A stretch of DNA of 64,000 nucleotides from Georgenia_B sunbinii (GCF_036421855.1 NZ_JAZGOK010000010.1); one strand, 5' to 3'. Positions 16,913-24,821 are shown, numbered from the stretch's first letter. Numbers and translations are program-made. Notes: generated from the sequence alone by a model not told the origin.

Positions 16913-17632
16913 ATGAGCGCGATCGCTGAGCCGCCGCTCGTCGGGATCCTTGGGGGGATGGGGCCGGCAGCCACGGTCGACTTCTACGCCAAGCTCATCG
17001 CCGCTACTCCGGCGCGGAGCGACCAGGAACATCTGCGCGTGATGATCTGGGCAGACCCCACAGTTCCCGACCGTAGCGCTGCCATCACTGGTGACGGCGA
17101 GGATCCCACTCCCAAGCTTGTCGAAGGGGCGCGTCGCCTCGCCGACGCGGGCGCCGCGTTCTATGTGGTCGCCTGCAACGGAGCGCATGCGTTCTTGCCG
17201 AGGGTGCGCGAAGAGGTGGACCTGGACTACCTCAGCATCATCGATGTCACTGCCGACCATCTCGGCACGCTCCCAGAGGTCAGGATGGCCGGGGTCCTCG
17301 CGACGGACGCAACCCTCATGGCCAGCCTCCACGAGGAGGCTCTCGATCGTGTGGGGATTGAAGCGGTCATGCCGGCCGCTGCCGACCAGCGCGTCGTGAT
17401 GGAGGCCATCTTCGCGCTCAAGGCCGGTTGCCTCACTCCCTTGCAACGCTACGGATTGTCGAAGGTCGCGGCCAACTTGGTCGACACGGGGGCCGACATG
17501 CTGATCGCTGCGTGTACAGAGGTACCGCTGATCGTCAACGGCGAAGATTTGGCGACGCGACTCGTCGATCCCACGCTGCTACTCGCTGAGCGTGCCGTGC
17601 AGTACGCGACCAACTGTTCCCGTGAGGCCTGA
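16913..17632 (+). CDS. Aspartate/glutamate racemase family protein
   Basis: This 239-residue protein is of the Asp/Glu racemase superfamily, which interconverts amino-acid enantiomers with two cysteines and no cofactor. It begins with the typical GILGGMGPAATVDFYAKL. Both catalytic cysteines are present: Cys88 in VACNGAH and Cys201 in AACTEVPL. ATG 16913 is the first start that fits the family. A racemase beside an N-acyl-D-amino-acid deacylase supports a D-amino-acid route (inference). Hydantoin racemases and maleate isomerases belong to the same superfamily and cannot be excluded. Confidence 0.88.
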   Translation: MSAIAEPPLVGILGGMGPAATVDFYAKLIAATPARSDQEHLRVMIWADPTVPDRSAAITGDGEDPTPKLVEGARRLADAGAAFYVVACNGAHAFLPRVREEVDLDYLSIIDVTADHLGTLPEVRMAGVLATDATLMASLHEEALDRVGIEAVMPAAADQRVVMEAIFALKAGCLTPLQRYGLSKVAANLVDTGADMLIAACTEVPLIVNGEDLATRLVDPTLLLAERAVQYATNCSREA

Positions 17633-17722
17633 CGTCACTTAAGTGCCCGAAAGACACAGGCTCGTGCCGTGCGGCTCACTCCATTTCCTTCAGGCAGAGC
17701 CATTGAGATGTCTACGTATGTA

Positions 17723-17751
17723 TTAACGTTACGCCTATAGCCTGCTAGAGT
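17723..17751 (+). promoter_or_regulatory. Promoter of a probable leaderless transcript
   Basis: TTAACG (17723-17728), an exact 17-bp spacer and TAGAGT (17746-17751) place the transcription start at or next to the ATG at 17759. No ribosome binding site lies between. This is the pattern of leaderless mRNAs, which are common in actinobacteria. Confidence 0.6.
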
Positions 17752-17758
17752 CTTGTAG

Positions 17759-18964
17759 ATGGAGCCTGCTCGCAACCCCTACAGTCCCGGTTCCGGCAGA
17801 CGACCGCCTGCGCTGGTCGGCCGGACCGCAGAGCTCGACGCCTTCGACACCCTTCGCGCGCGTGTCGCCAACGGTCTCGACGACCGTGGGATCGTACTGA
17901 CCGGACTGCGAGGCGTCGGCAAGACAGTGCTCCTGAACGAGATGCACGCCCTCGCCGACAAGTTCGACTGGCTGTCGGTTCGCATCGAGGCCAGGCGCGA
18001 CGCCGCCGGCGCGCGGGCCATCAGGCACGTTCTCGCACGCGAGCTCGTCGTGGCCGCACGCAAGCTGACTCGGCAGAGCTTCTCCGAGAAGATGCGAAGC
18101 GCGCTCGGCACGATCTCGTCTTTCAACGCCAAGATCGGCGCGACCGGCATCTCGCTGGGGGTCGACCTTTCCGACGGCAGGGCAGACTCCGGCGATGTCG
18201 AGGTCGACCTGCTCGAGCTCGTCGAGGACGTCGCGCTGGCGCTCGGCGAGAAGCGCCGGGCCTTCGCCATCTTCATCGACGAGATGCAAGATCTCGACCA
18301 GGAGACGATGGGCGCCCTGATCGCCGCCCAGCATGCCGCGAACCAGCGCGGCTGGCCCTTCTACATCCTCGCCGCGGGCCTGCCGAACCTGCCGCGTGAA
18401 CTGACCGACACCCGGTCGTATGCGGAGCGCCTGTTCAACTTCCGACCCATCGGCCAGCTGTCACGCGCGCAGGCCGACCGGGCGCTGCGGGAGCCGGCCG
18501 AACGACTCGGTGTTCATTTTGCGCCGGGCGCCATCGAGGTTCTCCTCGATGCGGCCGGCGGCTATCCGTACTTCATCCAGGAGTATGGCCAAGCCGCATG
18601 GAACCTGGCACCGGAGAGCACGATCCAGATCGGCGATGCTGAGGCCGCCGTGCAGTACGGCACGGAGCAGCTCGACGCAGGCTTCTTCCGTTCCCGCTGG
18701 GAGCGAGCGACGCCGTCCGAACGGCGCATGTTGTTCGCGATGGCCGAGGACGACGAGGGACCATCATCGACCGGCACGGTCGCTCAACGGATGGGGATGA
18801 AAATCTCCAGTCTGGGTCCGTACCGTGCCAACCTCATGACCAAGGGGCTCGTTTACGCCCCTGAGCACGGTCAGATCGCGTTCACCGTGCCAGGCATGAC
18901 CGGCTACGTGGAGCGTCACCATGAGGAAGCCGACCTTCTCACCAGCGAAGCATCGGAGGACTGA
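17759..18964 (+). CDS. AAA ATPase of the ORC/CDC6-like P-loop group
   Basis: This 401-residue cytoplasmic ATPase has Walker A GLRGVGKT (49-56), Walker B AIFIDE (Asp174, Glu175), and a C-terminal winged-helix-like part (about 310-385: RMLFAMAEDDE...TVAQRMGMKISSLGPYRANLMTKGLVY). The N terminus ALVGRTAELDAFDTL is typical of AAA proteins described as ATP-binding or archaeal-ATPase-like in actinobacteria. The role is unknown. Such proteins occur both as housekeeping orphans and near mobile DNA; here a toxin-antitoxin remnant and an integrase follow. It appears to be translated from a leaderless message. Confidence 0.85.
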   Translation: MEPARNPYSPGSGRRPPALVGRTAELDAFDTLRARVANGLDDRGIVLTGLRGVGKTVLLNEMHALADKFDWLSVRIEARRDAAGARAIRHVLARELVVAARKLTRQSFSEKMRSALGTISSFNAKIGATGISLGVDLSDGRADSGDVEVDLLELVEDVALALGEKRRAFAIFIDEMQDLDQETMGALIAAQHAANQRGWPFYILAAGLPNLPRELTDTRSYAERLFNFRPIGQLSRAQADRALREPAERLGVHFAPGAIEVLLDAAGGYPYFIQEYGQAAWNLAPESTIQIGDAEAAVQYGTEQLDAGFFRSRWERATPSERRMLFAMAEDDEGPSSTGTVAQRMGMKISSLGPYRANLMTKGLVYAPEHGQIAFTVPGMTGYVERHHEEADLLTSEASED

Positions 18965-19015
18965 ACGCAGCGCCCTTGCCCACGCTGTGCTGGTCGTCGA
19001 TGTCGACCGATTCGT

Positions 19016-19199
19016 TCAAGCCCTCTTGAGTCGAGCGATCTCATGCAATTGGTACACGGCCACGCGAGGATGTGATCGACGGCCGCGGTGACCGCTCGAA
19101 GAACCCGACCGCGAGGAGCCGGCGCCTCTGCGCGTACCGGCGATGGTGGCGCCCGAGTTCCACGGCGGACTCGGTGCGCTCGTGCTTGTGCAGCGTCAC
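19016..19199 (-). pseudogene. Frameshifted RelE/ParE-like toxin remnant
   Basis: Directly coupled to the antitoxin by a GTGA overlap, the minus strand begins VTLHKHERTESAVELG and reads to LLAVGFFER. It then continues the toxin-like sequence in a second frame (VTAAVDHILAWP) and in a third (YQLHEIARLKRA, stop at 19016). Concatenated, these resemble the N-terminal two-thirds of RelE/ParE toxins that pair with addiction-module antitoxins. At least two frameshifts and loss of the C-terminal strand make it non-functional as sequenced. Confidence 0.65.
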
Positions 19200-19378
19200 T
19201 TGGCGCGCGGGGTCAGCTTCGCCCGGATCTGCGCGAAGTGCTCGCCGGCGTCGACCTCGGCCTGGTCTACGTCGTCCACGTCGTCTAGACCGCGCAGGCC
19301 GCGCTCGATGACGGCGGCGCGGTCCTCGGGAGCGAGCGCGAGCAGCGCCCGTGCGATCTCTGAGACGTCCGGTGCCAT
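19196..19378 (-). CDS. Putative addiction-module antitoxin
   Basis: This 60-residue acidic protein contains EIARALLALAPEDRAAVIER, the typical core of the small 'addiction module component' antitoxin family. Its stop overlaps the GTG of a downstream frameshifted toxin-like sequence, the arrangement of an ancestral antitoxin-toxin operon. With the toxin broken it is probably a relic, or free to cross-neutralise another toxin. Confidence 0.65.
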   Translation of the reverse strand: MAPDVSEIARALLALAPEDRAAVIERGLRGLDDVDDVDQAEVDAGEHFAQIRAKLTPRAK

Positions 19379-19643
19379 GACTCGAGCCTACGCGCGGGGG
19401 CCAGCATCGGGCAGGGTGTGTCCGCGCGTCAGCTCCATGGTGCTCGGAGCTCGCGGATCCGGGCCGGACCGGCACGGTCGGAGAGGCAACAGCACCGCAC
19501 CCCGCCGGACGCATGACGCCACGGTCGGCGACCAGGGTCGCGGTTCCTCGCAGCACGGTGACGACGGCCTCGGAACTGGCCCGAGTCACCTGCCCGCTCC
19601 CGCGGTTGCGCACGCCGGGCAGGCCGCTCCCGACATCCGGGTG

Positions 19644-20552
19644 TCACTCGACCTCGGCGATGTAGGCGGCCAGGGCGTGGGCGGTGTGACGGTCGAAGTT
19701 GCCGCGCTCCCGGTCGTAGCGCTCGGTCATCCGCGGGTCGGCGTGACGCGCGGCGGCCTGCACATCACGCAGCGGCACCCCGGCGTCCAGCGCGAGAGTG
19801 ACCATGGTGTGACGGAGGACGTGGGGGTGGAGCTCCTCGCCCAGGCCGGCTCGCCGGCCCAGCGCCCTGACCCACCGATAGGCGGTGCGCCGCTCGAGCT
19901 GGCGTCCGTCCTCGCGCAGGAGCAGCGGGCCGTTGTCTCGTTCGCCGGCTGCGGCGTCGATCGCGCTGGCCACCGCGGCTGGCAGGGGCATCGTCGCCGG
20001 CTTGCCACCCTTGCCGACGAACGACACGGTGCGGTGCCCCCCGACCTGGCGCCGGGTGTTCTCCACCTGCACCGAGCGGGCCTCGCTGACCCGTAGTCCC
20101 AGCAGCCCCAGCAGCGCGACCAGCGCCCAGCGGCGGGCGTCGGTGGCGCGGGCGACCTGCAGCAGCTTGGCCAGCTCAACTCGGGTCAGCCCCCGCAGGC
20201 GTGCCTCGTCACGGTGGGCGGTGGGGATGCGCAGGTGGTCGGCCGGGGACGTCACCAGGTAGCCGTCGATCACCGCGAACCGGTAGGAGGTGCGGATCGT
20301 GGTCAGTCGGGTGGCCACCGTCGTGAGCCGGTTGCCCCGGTCTTCCGACAGGTAACGCCGAAACATCTCCAGGTGGACTCGCTGGAGGCCCAGCGGGTCC
20401 AGGCCGTGCTCCTGGCACCAGTGGAACAGCACCTGGAGGTGGATGCGGTACAGCGCCAGGGTGGCGCCGTCGTAGCGTGCCAGGAAGCCGATCGCGGCCG
20501 CCTGGGCCGCGGTGGGCCGCGGTGCCGGTCGCGGCGCGACGGCGTCGGGCAT
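19644..20552 (-). CDS. Tyrosine recombinase / phage-type integrase
   Basis: This 302-residue site-specific recombinase has an N-terminal SAM-like core-binding domain (about 15-105) and a catalytic domain (about 115-300). All catalytic residues are present: Arg154 in GLRVSEAR, Lys184 in GKGGK, His244 and Arg247 in HPHVLRH, His270 in ARHAD, and nucleophile Tyr279 in MTERYD. I choose ATG 20552, preceded by GGAGGTGAGG, over an earlier frame that runs through low-complexity sequence. It stands in a patch of gene remnants, so it probably belongs to a decayed mobile element. No phage structural genes or clear att repeats are visible. Confidence 0.88.
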   Translation of the reverse strand: MPDAVAPRPAPRPTAAQAAAIGFLARYDGATLALYRIHLQVLFHWCQEHGLDPLGLQRVHLEMFRRYLSEDRGNRLTTVATRLTTIRTSYRFAVIDGYLVTSPADHLRIPTAHRDEARLRGLTRVELAKLLQVARATDARRWALVALLGLLGLRVSEARSVQVENTRRQVGGHRTVSFVGKGGKPATMPLPAAVASAIDAAAGERDNGPLLLREDGRQLERRTAYRWVRALGRRAGLGEELHPHVLRHTMVTLALDAGVPLRDVQAAARHADPRMTERYDRERGNFDRHTAHALAAYIAEVE

Positions 20553-20729
20553 GAGCCTCACCTCCGCGTCGCGATTGGGCCATTCAACCCATCCCACCAC
20601 CTGCCGGCTACCCGCCGGCGGGCGCGGCTGGCGAGCGGTGGACAGTGGCCGGGCTGTGGACGGTGCACGGGCGGGGCGGGTGGCAGCGCGGTACCGGATG
20701 AGGACGTGGTTCGCGTCGCGGGCAGCCGG

Positions 20730-20848
20730 CCCATCGGCTTGCCGGGACCCGCGCGGCACTACGAGGACTCGCAATTCCTGTGGGGGAGGCTCTGCTCGCC
20801 ATCGGTGACGACTGGGGACGACGGCTTGCCGACGTCACGTTGTCGTAG
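20730..20848 (+). pseudogene. Decayed 3' end of a SIR2-GAF-type gene
   Basis: This stretch aligns base for base, with small indels, to the last 120 bp of the SIR2-type gene ending at 35323. Shared landmarks are CTACGAGGACTCG, TTCCTGTGGG and GACTGGGGACG, and both end at a stop before the same 33-bp spacer type. The protein-level match is HYEDSQFLWG against DYEDSKFLWG. The frame is broken after this. It is the upstream half of a second, dead copy of the SIR2/small-protein module. Confidence 0.7.
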
Positions 20849-20880
20849 ACCACGACTAGGCTCTCGACAAGGAGGGCACC

Positions 20881-21044
20881 ATGGCGGATCGGATCAAGAG
20901 GAGCACGTCGGCGGTGGCACCTACCGGGTGACCGGCGTCATGCGGCGCAGCCTCACCACCGGTCGTTTCATTACCACAGGTCGGACTACCTCGGCAAAGA
21001 AGCCGACGAGAGCGACGAAGAAGACGAGCGCCAAGGAGCGCTGA
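20881..21044 (+). pseudogene. Decayed copy of the 56-residue basic protein gene
   Basis: This is the counterpart of the intact gene at 35356-35526. It begins MADRIKRST, has a ribosome binding site (AGGAGGGCACC), and ends AKER at an equivalent stop. A deletion of about 10 bp after codon 9 shifts the frame and produces a stop at TG*. Downstream, the correct frame resumes as GGTYRVTGVMRRSLTTGRF. Gene order and spacing relative to the SIR2 remnant equal those of the intact pair. Confidence 0.75.
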
Positions 21045-21089
21045 CACTGAAGCTCCGGGTGGCGATTTGCGGCGCCGCGTGGCGCTACC

Positions 21090-21490
21090 GGCGGCCTGCG
21101 TCTCGCATCTGCTTGAGGGCTTGCCGGAGGATCGGCCGGGGCATGGCGAAGATGAGCTGGCGAACCACTCGGCGGCTGCTCCGCAGGTGACGCCATCGAT
21201 GAGCGCGACGCCGGCCTCGCGAGCGCCTCCAGCAGCTTCCTGAGCAGTAACCCGAACGCCTCGGCGAGCTCCCGGGCTGCAAGGTCCAGGGCCTCGCGGT
21301 CAAGCGTTCGGACGAGGTTGTCAGCGGCGGTGTCTGGTGTAACCGAAAACCGGACCTCTCGGGGGCTTCTGGCTGTGGAGGTAGTGCGTCGATGTCGTCG
21401 AGGTTGGACGGGAACGTCTCGCCACACTTGGGGGCCGTAGATGTTCCAGCGCCTCGATGCCTCGAGCGCGGTGATGGTGTGACCAGCATG
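21090..21490 (-). pseudogene. Shuffled fragments of a PatB/MalY-like aminotransferase
   Basis: Two pieces match the intact aminotransferase gene at 22394-23554. At 21090-21225 the minus strand encodes AGVALIDGVTCGAA and, in another frame, RQLIFAMPRPILRQALKQMR, the C terminus of the enzyme (intact: RLIFAMPQPILRRALEQMR). At about 21385-21490 lies DNA matching the PLP-lysine region (TTCCAGCGCC...GCGGTGATGGTGTG against the intact copy). The sequence between them is unrelated, with a helical frame LDREALDLAARELAEAFG of unknown origin. It is a rearranged relic. Confidence 0.65.
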
Positions 21491-21587
21491 CGCGATGCGC
21501 AGCGTTGACAGACGAGGTTCGACGTACTTCGTGCCCGCTGACCTCTACTATGGGGACGAGAAGCGAGACCCTGCACAAGGAGCGGAA

Positions 21588-22262
21588 ATGAAGCGCGGGA
21601 TTGGATCGGTGGCCTTCCTCTTGGCCATTGTCGCCTTGACTGGATGCGCAGCAGAGAGCATACCGGAGGTGACACCCGCCCCCGAGAGTGAGGCGACGAC
21701 TCCGGTGGCTGCGACTGATGACACAGCGGCAGCTGACGATGTTGAGGCGGAGGCGGAGGCGGAGGCGGAGGAAACCCCTGAGCCGACTGTGGGTGACCGC
21801 GAAGCCCCGCTGGCAATCGGCGAAGCACGAAAGCTCTCTAACCAGTCTGCGTGGACAGTTTCCCTCGAGTCTTCGAATCTCGATGCTGCAGAGGAGATCC
21901 TTGCTTCCGACGAGTGGGCGGACAGGCCGGCTGAAGGTGAGGTGTTCGTCGTCGGCACATTCACGGTGAGCGTCGACGCGGAGCCGCTCGATGCCCAGGG
22001 CATCGACCTCGCGAACGAAGGCGCGGACCCTTGGGCAAGCATCTTTGTCGAGTTCGTCGCGGCGGACGGGAGAGGATACGACGGGTCCTCGGGCACGATG
22101 TGCTACACCCAGAACATGCTCTATGAGCAGGGCACCCTGTACGAGGACGGTGCTTCCGTCACCGGGGACACCTGCATCGCTGTTCCTGACGAGCAGTTGG
22201 ATGGCGGGCTGTGGCGCATCTCGAACATGGTCAACGACAACGTCTGGATCTCTGCCTCGTAG
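21588..22262 (+). CDS. Putative secreted lipoprotein
   Basis: This 224-residue lipoprotein has a signal peptide with lipobox VALTGC (Cys20). A Thr/Ala/Glu-rich linker includes a run of Ala-Glu pairs coded by GGCGGA-type trinucleotide repeats (about 21742-21771). The folded part (about 75-224) has a DUF4352-like beta character (SAWTVSLESSNLDA, EVFVVGTFTVSVDA) with two cysteines in TMCYTQ and DTCIAV. The start follows AAGGAGCGGA. A -10-like TACTAT lies at 21546-21551. The function is unknown; such proteins sit on the outer face of the membrane. Confidence 0.8.
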   Translation: MKRGIGSVAFLLAIVALTGCAAESIPEVTPAPESEATTPVAATDDTAAADDVEAEAEAEAEETPEPTVGDREAPLAIGEARKLSNQSAWTVSLESSNLDAAEEILASDEWADRPAEGEVFVVGTFTVSVDAEPLDAQGIDLANEGADPWASIFVEFVAADGRGYDGSSGTMCYTQNMLYEQGTLYEDGASVTGDTCIAVPDEQLDGGLWRISNMVNDNVWISAS

Positions 22263-22393
22263 GTCCGCAAGACTGGCGGCGTAGCCGCGCGAGCGTTGCC
22301 CCCTCGTGCTAATGGAAGGGGAGCGCACTTCCCGAGGTTGGGAAGCAACTGTTCTCTGGCGATTTCACAGCTAGGCGGCGATCCGTCCTCGCG

Positions 22394-23554
22394 CTACCGG
22401 AGGAGCGCGTCGCGCATCTGCTCCAGCGCCCGTCGCAGGATCGGCTGCGGCATGGCGAAGATGAGCCGGACGAAACCCTCACCGGCCGCGCCGCAGCTCG
22501 CGCCATCAGTGAGCGCGACTCCGGCCTTGGTGCGGAAAAACGTCGCGGCGCCGCCGGGAACGTCCAGCTCGCGGCAGTCGAGCCAGGCGATGTAGGTGCC
22601 CTCGACCGGGCTGAGGGTGACTCCGGGGATCTGCTCGACCATCTCGGTGAGGAGGTCGCGGTTGCCGCGCAGGTAGGTGACGACGTCGTCGAGCCACTCC
22701 TGGCCGTGGTCGTAGGCGGCGACGGCGGCGCGGCCGCCGAGCAGGCCGACGGTGTCGCCGGCGTCGGTGGCGTACGGGGCGAAGGCGGCGACGTCGTCGG
22801 GGTTGGACAGGATCATCTGGCCGCACTTGAGGCCCGGGACGTTCCAGCCCTTGGAGGCGGCGACGGCGGTGATGGTGTGCCCGGCGGTGCGCTCGTCGAG
22901 CGACGCGTAGGGGGTGTGGGGGAGGTCGTCGAGGACGAGCGGGGCGTGGATCTCGTCGGCGAAGACCCGGCCGCCGTGGCGCTCAACCACCTCGGCCACC
23001 TCGAGCAGCTCATCACGGGACAGCACGCGACCGACCGGGTTCCACGGGTTGCACAGCACGAGCAGCCCGGCGCCGGCGGCGAACGCGGCGTCGATGCCGG
23101 CCAGGTCGAGGTGGTAGCGGCCGTCGTCGTCCAGGAGGGAGGGGACCTCGATGACCTTGCGGTCCATCGCCGGGGTGACGGTGAGGAAGGGCATGTAGGC
23201 CGGGGTGGGGATGATGACGGGGGAGCCCGGTGGGGTGAAGCGCTGGATCGCGATCCGCATCGAGGACAGCACGTCCGGCAGCAGGAAGACGTGCTCCTGC
23301 GGCACCTGCCAGCCGAAGCTGCGGTCCAGCCACTGGGCGGTGGCGCGCTTGGCCTGGGTCCGGTCGGCGGCGGGGAGGTAGCCCATGGCGCCGGAGTCGG
23401 CGGCGTGCCGGACGACGTCGGCGACCTGCGGCGGGACGCCGAAGTCCATCTCGGCGATGAACGCCCCGATCGTGTCGGGGAACATCGTCCACTTGGTGCT
23501 GCCGGCCGCCCTCAGCTGCTCGATCGTGATGGCGTCGAAGTCAGTTGCTGCCAC
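22394..23554 (-). CDS. PatB/MalY-family aminotransferase (cystathionine beta-lyase type)
   Basis: This 386-residue PLP enzyme is of fold type I. Features of the MalY/PatB group are KWTMFPDTIGAFIAEMDF at the N terminus, NPWNPVGRV (Asn169), FADEIHAPL (Asp200 contacting the PLP ring) and the PLP lysine Lys235 in AASKGWN. Relatives cleave the C-S bond of cystathionine or cysteine conjugates, or transaminate. The substrate here is open. Dead fragments of a homologous gene lie 1 kb away, so this neighbourhood once held two copies. It is transcribed alone. Confidence 0.9.
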   Translation of the reverse strand: MAATDFDAITIEQLRAAGSTKWTMFPDTIGAFIAEMDFGVPPQVADVVRHAADSGAMGYLPAADRTQAKRATAQWLDRSFGWQVPQEHVFLLPDVLSSMRIAIQRFTPPGSPVIIPTPAYMPFLTVTPAMDRKVIEVPSLLDDDGRYHLDLAGIDAAFAAGAGLLVLCNPWNPVGRVLSRDELLEVAEVVERHGGRVFADEIHAPLVLDDLPHTPYASLDERTAGHTITAVAASKGWNVPGLKCGQMILSNPDDVAAFAPYATDAGDTVGLLGGRAAVAAYDHGQEWLDDVVTYLRGNRDLLTEMVEQIPGVTLSPVEGTYIAWLDCRELDVPGGAATFFRTKAGVALTDGASCGAAGEGFVRLIFAMPQPILRRALEQMRDALLR

Positions 23555-23658
23555 GTGCGCTGCTCCTCGGGTGCGGTGCTGCCGCCCGGGGGAGCGGCGT
23601 CGTCGGCCATGACGTTACCGAACCCCCGGAACCGCCGGGCCGCAGGTCCAGCTCACGA

Positions 23659-23697
23659 CGTGACTATCCCGGAACCAGCTGCTCCGGGATAGTCACG
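23659..23697 (-). terminator. Perfect 15-bp hairpin between two minus-strand genes
   Basis: Arms at 23659-23673 and 23683-23697 are fully complementary around a 9-nt loop (ACCAGCTGC). It lies downstream of the SnoaL-like gene on the minus strand and upstream of the aminotransferase, so it probably terminates the MerR-controlled transcript. No U-tract is present. Confidence 0.65.
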
Positions 23698-23771
23698 CGC
23701 GCGCACATCCCCGTTAATGCCGGTGCGCGCCCCGGGGGCTAGTGGGCCACCCCGCACGGGTGGATGCCGCA

Positions 23772-24236
23772 CTAGGACCGCGGGGCGAGCTCGACGCCGA
23801 GCTGGCGCATCCACTCGACGTTGTCGTACTGCACCCACTCTTCCGCGAGCTTTCCCTCGTCGTCGTAGCGGAACATGTTGATGAGGGTCAGCGTGATCTT
23901 CCGGCCGTGCGGCTGAACCGTGCCGTAGGGGCTGGCCTCGAACGGTGCGTCGAAGATGCCGCCCATCTCGGTGCGGCACCCCACGAGCGAGCCGGACGAG
24001 ACGATCTCGTAGCGTTCGCAGTAGTAGTCGCTGAAAGCCGTGCGCATCTGGGCGAAGAACGCCTCGAGCTGCGCGAAGTCCATCTCGGCACCCGGGCCGT
24101 GGAACGAGAAGTCCTCGCTGAAGTACTCCCGCAGCGCGACAGGGTTCTCTTGCGCGATGGCGTCGCGGCCGATGTGGATGAGCGCGCGGGAGCGCTCGTC
24201 ATAACGGGTGTCGGTGGGCTCGATGAACGTGGGCAT
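23772..24236 (-). CDS. SnoaL-like / NTF2-fold protein
   Basis: This 154-residue protein has the alpha+beta NTF2-like fold of the SnoaL polyketide-cyclase and ester-cyclase families (REYFSEDFSFHGPG, LINMFRYDDEGKLAEEWVQYDN). The EGKLAEEW motif is the common C-terminal family signature. It is transcribed from a MerR-type promoter directly behind the MerR gene, so it is probably induced by whatever the regulator senses. Enzymatic or ligand-binding roles are both possible. Confidence 0.82.
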   Translation of the reverse strand: MPTFIEPTDTRYDERSRALIHIGRDAIAQENPVALREYFSEDFSFHGPGAEMDFAQLEAFFAQMRTAFSDYYCERYEIVSSGSLVGCRTEMGGIFDAPFEASPYGTVQPHGRKITLTLINMFRYDDEGKLAEEWVQYDNVEWMRQLGVELAPRS

Positions 24237-24308
24237 GGTGTTCCTTACGGTTGGCGATGGACACGTGGCCTGCGGCGCCTTGTGCTGCCGTTGGGGTGTC
24301 GAATCGCC

Positions 24309-24339
24309 ACCGTAGAACCTGGAGTCGACTCCAGGTCAA
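24309..24339 (-). promoter_or_regulatory. MerR-type promoter with a 19-bp spacer and 20-bp palindrome
   Basis: On the minus strand, TTGACC (24339-24334), a 19-bp spacer and TACGGT (24314-24309) surround the perfect 20-bp palindrome ACCTGGAGTCGACTCCAGGT (24317-24336). Over-long 19-bp spacers with a central dyad are the hallmark of promoters activated by MerR-family proteins through DNA distortion. The -35 box overlaps the stop codon of the MerR gene. Confidence 0.85.
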
Positions 24340-24821
24340 GCGCGATCGCTAAGCGCGTTCTGAGGGTCCACGGCATCTGTCCATGCGCGCTCGGCAAAAT
24401 ACGCGTCGTCCATGTCCACACGGACGAAGAGGTGCGACGCGGCTCCGTCAGTCAGCGCCTGGGAGTAGGTGGCCACCTTCGCCGAGATCAGGTCGAGGGC
24501 GTCGTCCAAGACCGCCAGCTGCGACCGCACCTCCGCCTCGTGCGCCTTGAGCAGCTCAAGACGCTCAGCCTCGTTGCCAGGCCCGTCTCGCACCAACGCG
24601 GCGTACCGCGCGATCTCGGGCAACGGCATACCGGAGGCGCGCAACCGCTGACAGATACCGATCCATCCCAGATCATCCGTCGAGAAGCCCCGTTGACCTC
24701 CCGACGTTCGCTGAGGCGGCGGGAAAAGTCCCTGGCGCTCGTAGAAGCGGAGGGTGTCGACGCTCAGTCCGGTTCGAGCACTCGCTTCCCCGATGGAGAC
24801 CAGGTCGTGGTTGGCAGGCAC
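24336..24821 (-). CDS. MerR-family transcriptional regulator
   Basis: This regulator of about 161 residues has an N-terminal MerR helix-turn-helix (SIGEASARTGLSVDTLRFYERQGLF), then a wing region and a dimerisation helix (about 85-120). The C terminus is short and lacks a conserved cysteine pair, so it is unlikely to be a metal sensor. I take the GTG at 24821 because longer in-frame starts add non-family sequence. It lies immediately upstream of its presumed target promoter and shares bases with it, so regulator and target form a compact switch. Confidence 0.85.
   Translation of the reverse strand: MPANHDLVSIGEASARTGLSVDTLRFYERQGLFPPPQRTSGGQRGFSTDDLGWIGICQRLRASGMPLPEIARYAALVRDGPGNEAERLELLKAHEAEVRSQLAVLDDALDLISAKVATYSQALTDGAASHLFVRVDMDDAYFAERAWTDAVDPQNALSDRA

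Noticed and set aside
19041..19613. 190-codon minus-strand frame across the antitoxin region
   Set aside because: Only its last part carries the decayed toxin; the rest is Arg-rich noise overlapping the real antitoxin frame.
22296..22595. Plus-strand frame in the 3' part of the aminotransferase gene
   Set aside because: Antisense to an intact PLP enzyme, with no family resemblance.
24309..24339. Reading the dyad after the MerR gene as a terminator
   Set aside because: Proper -35 and -10 boxes flank it with the MerR-specific 19-bp spacer, so an operator/promoter is the better explanation.
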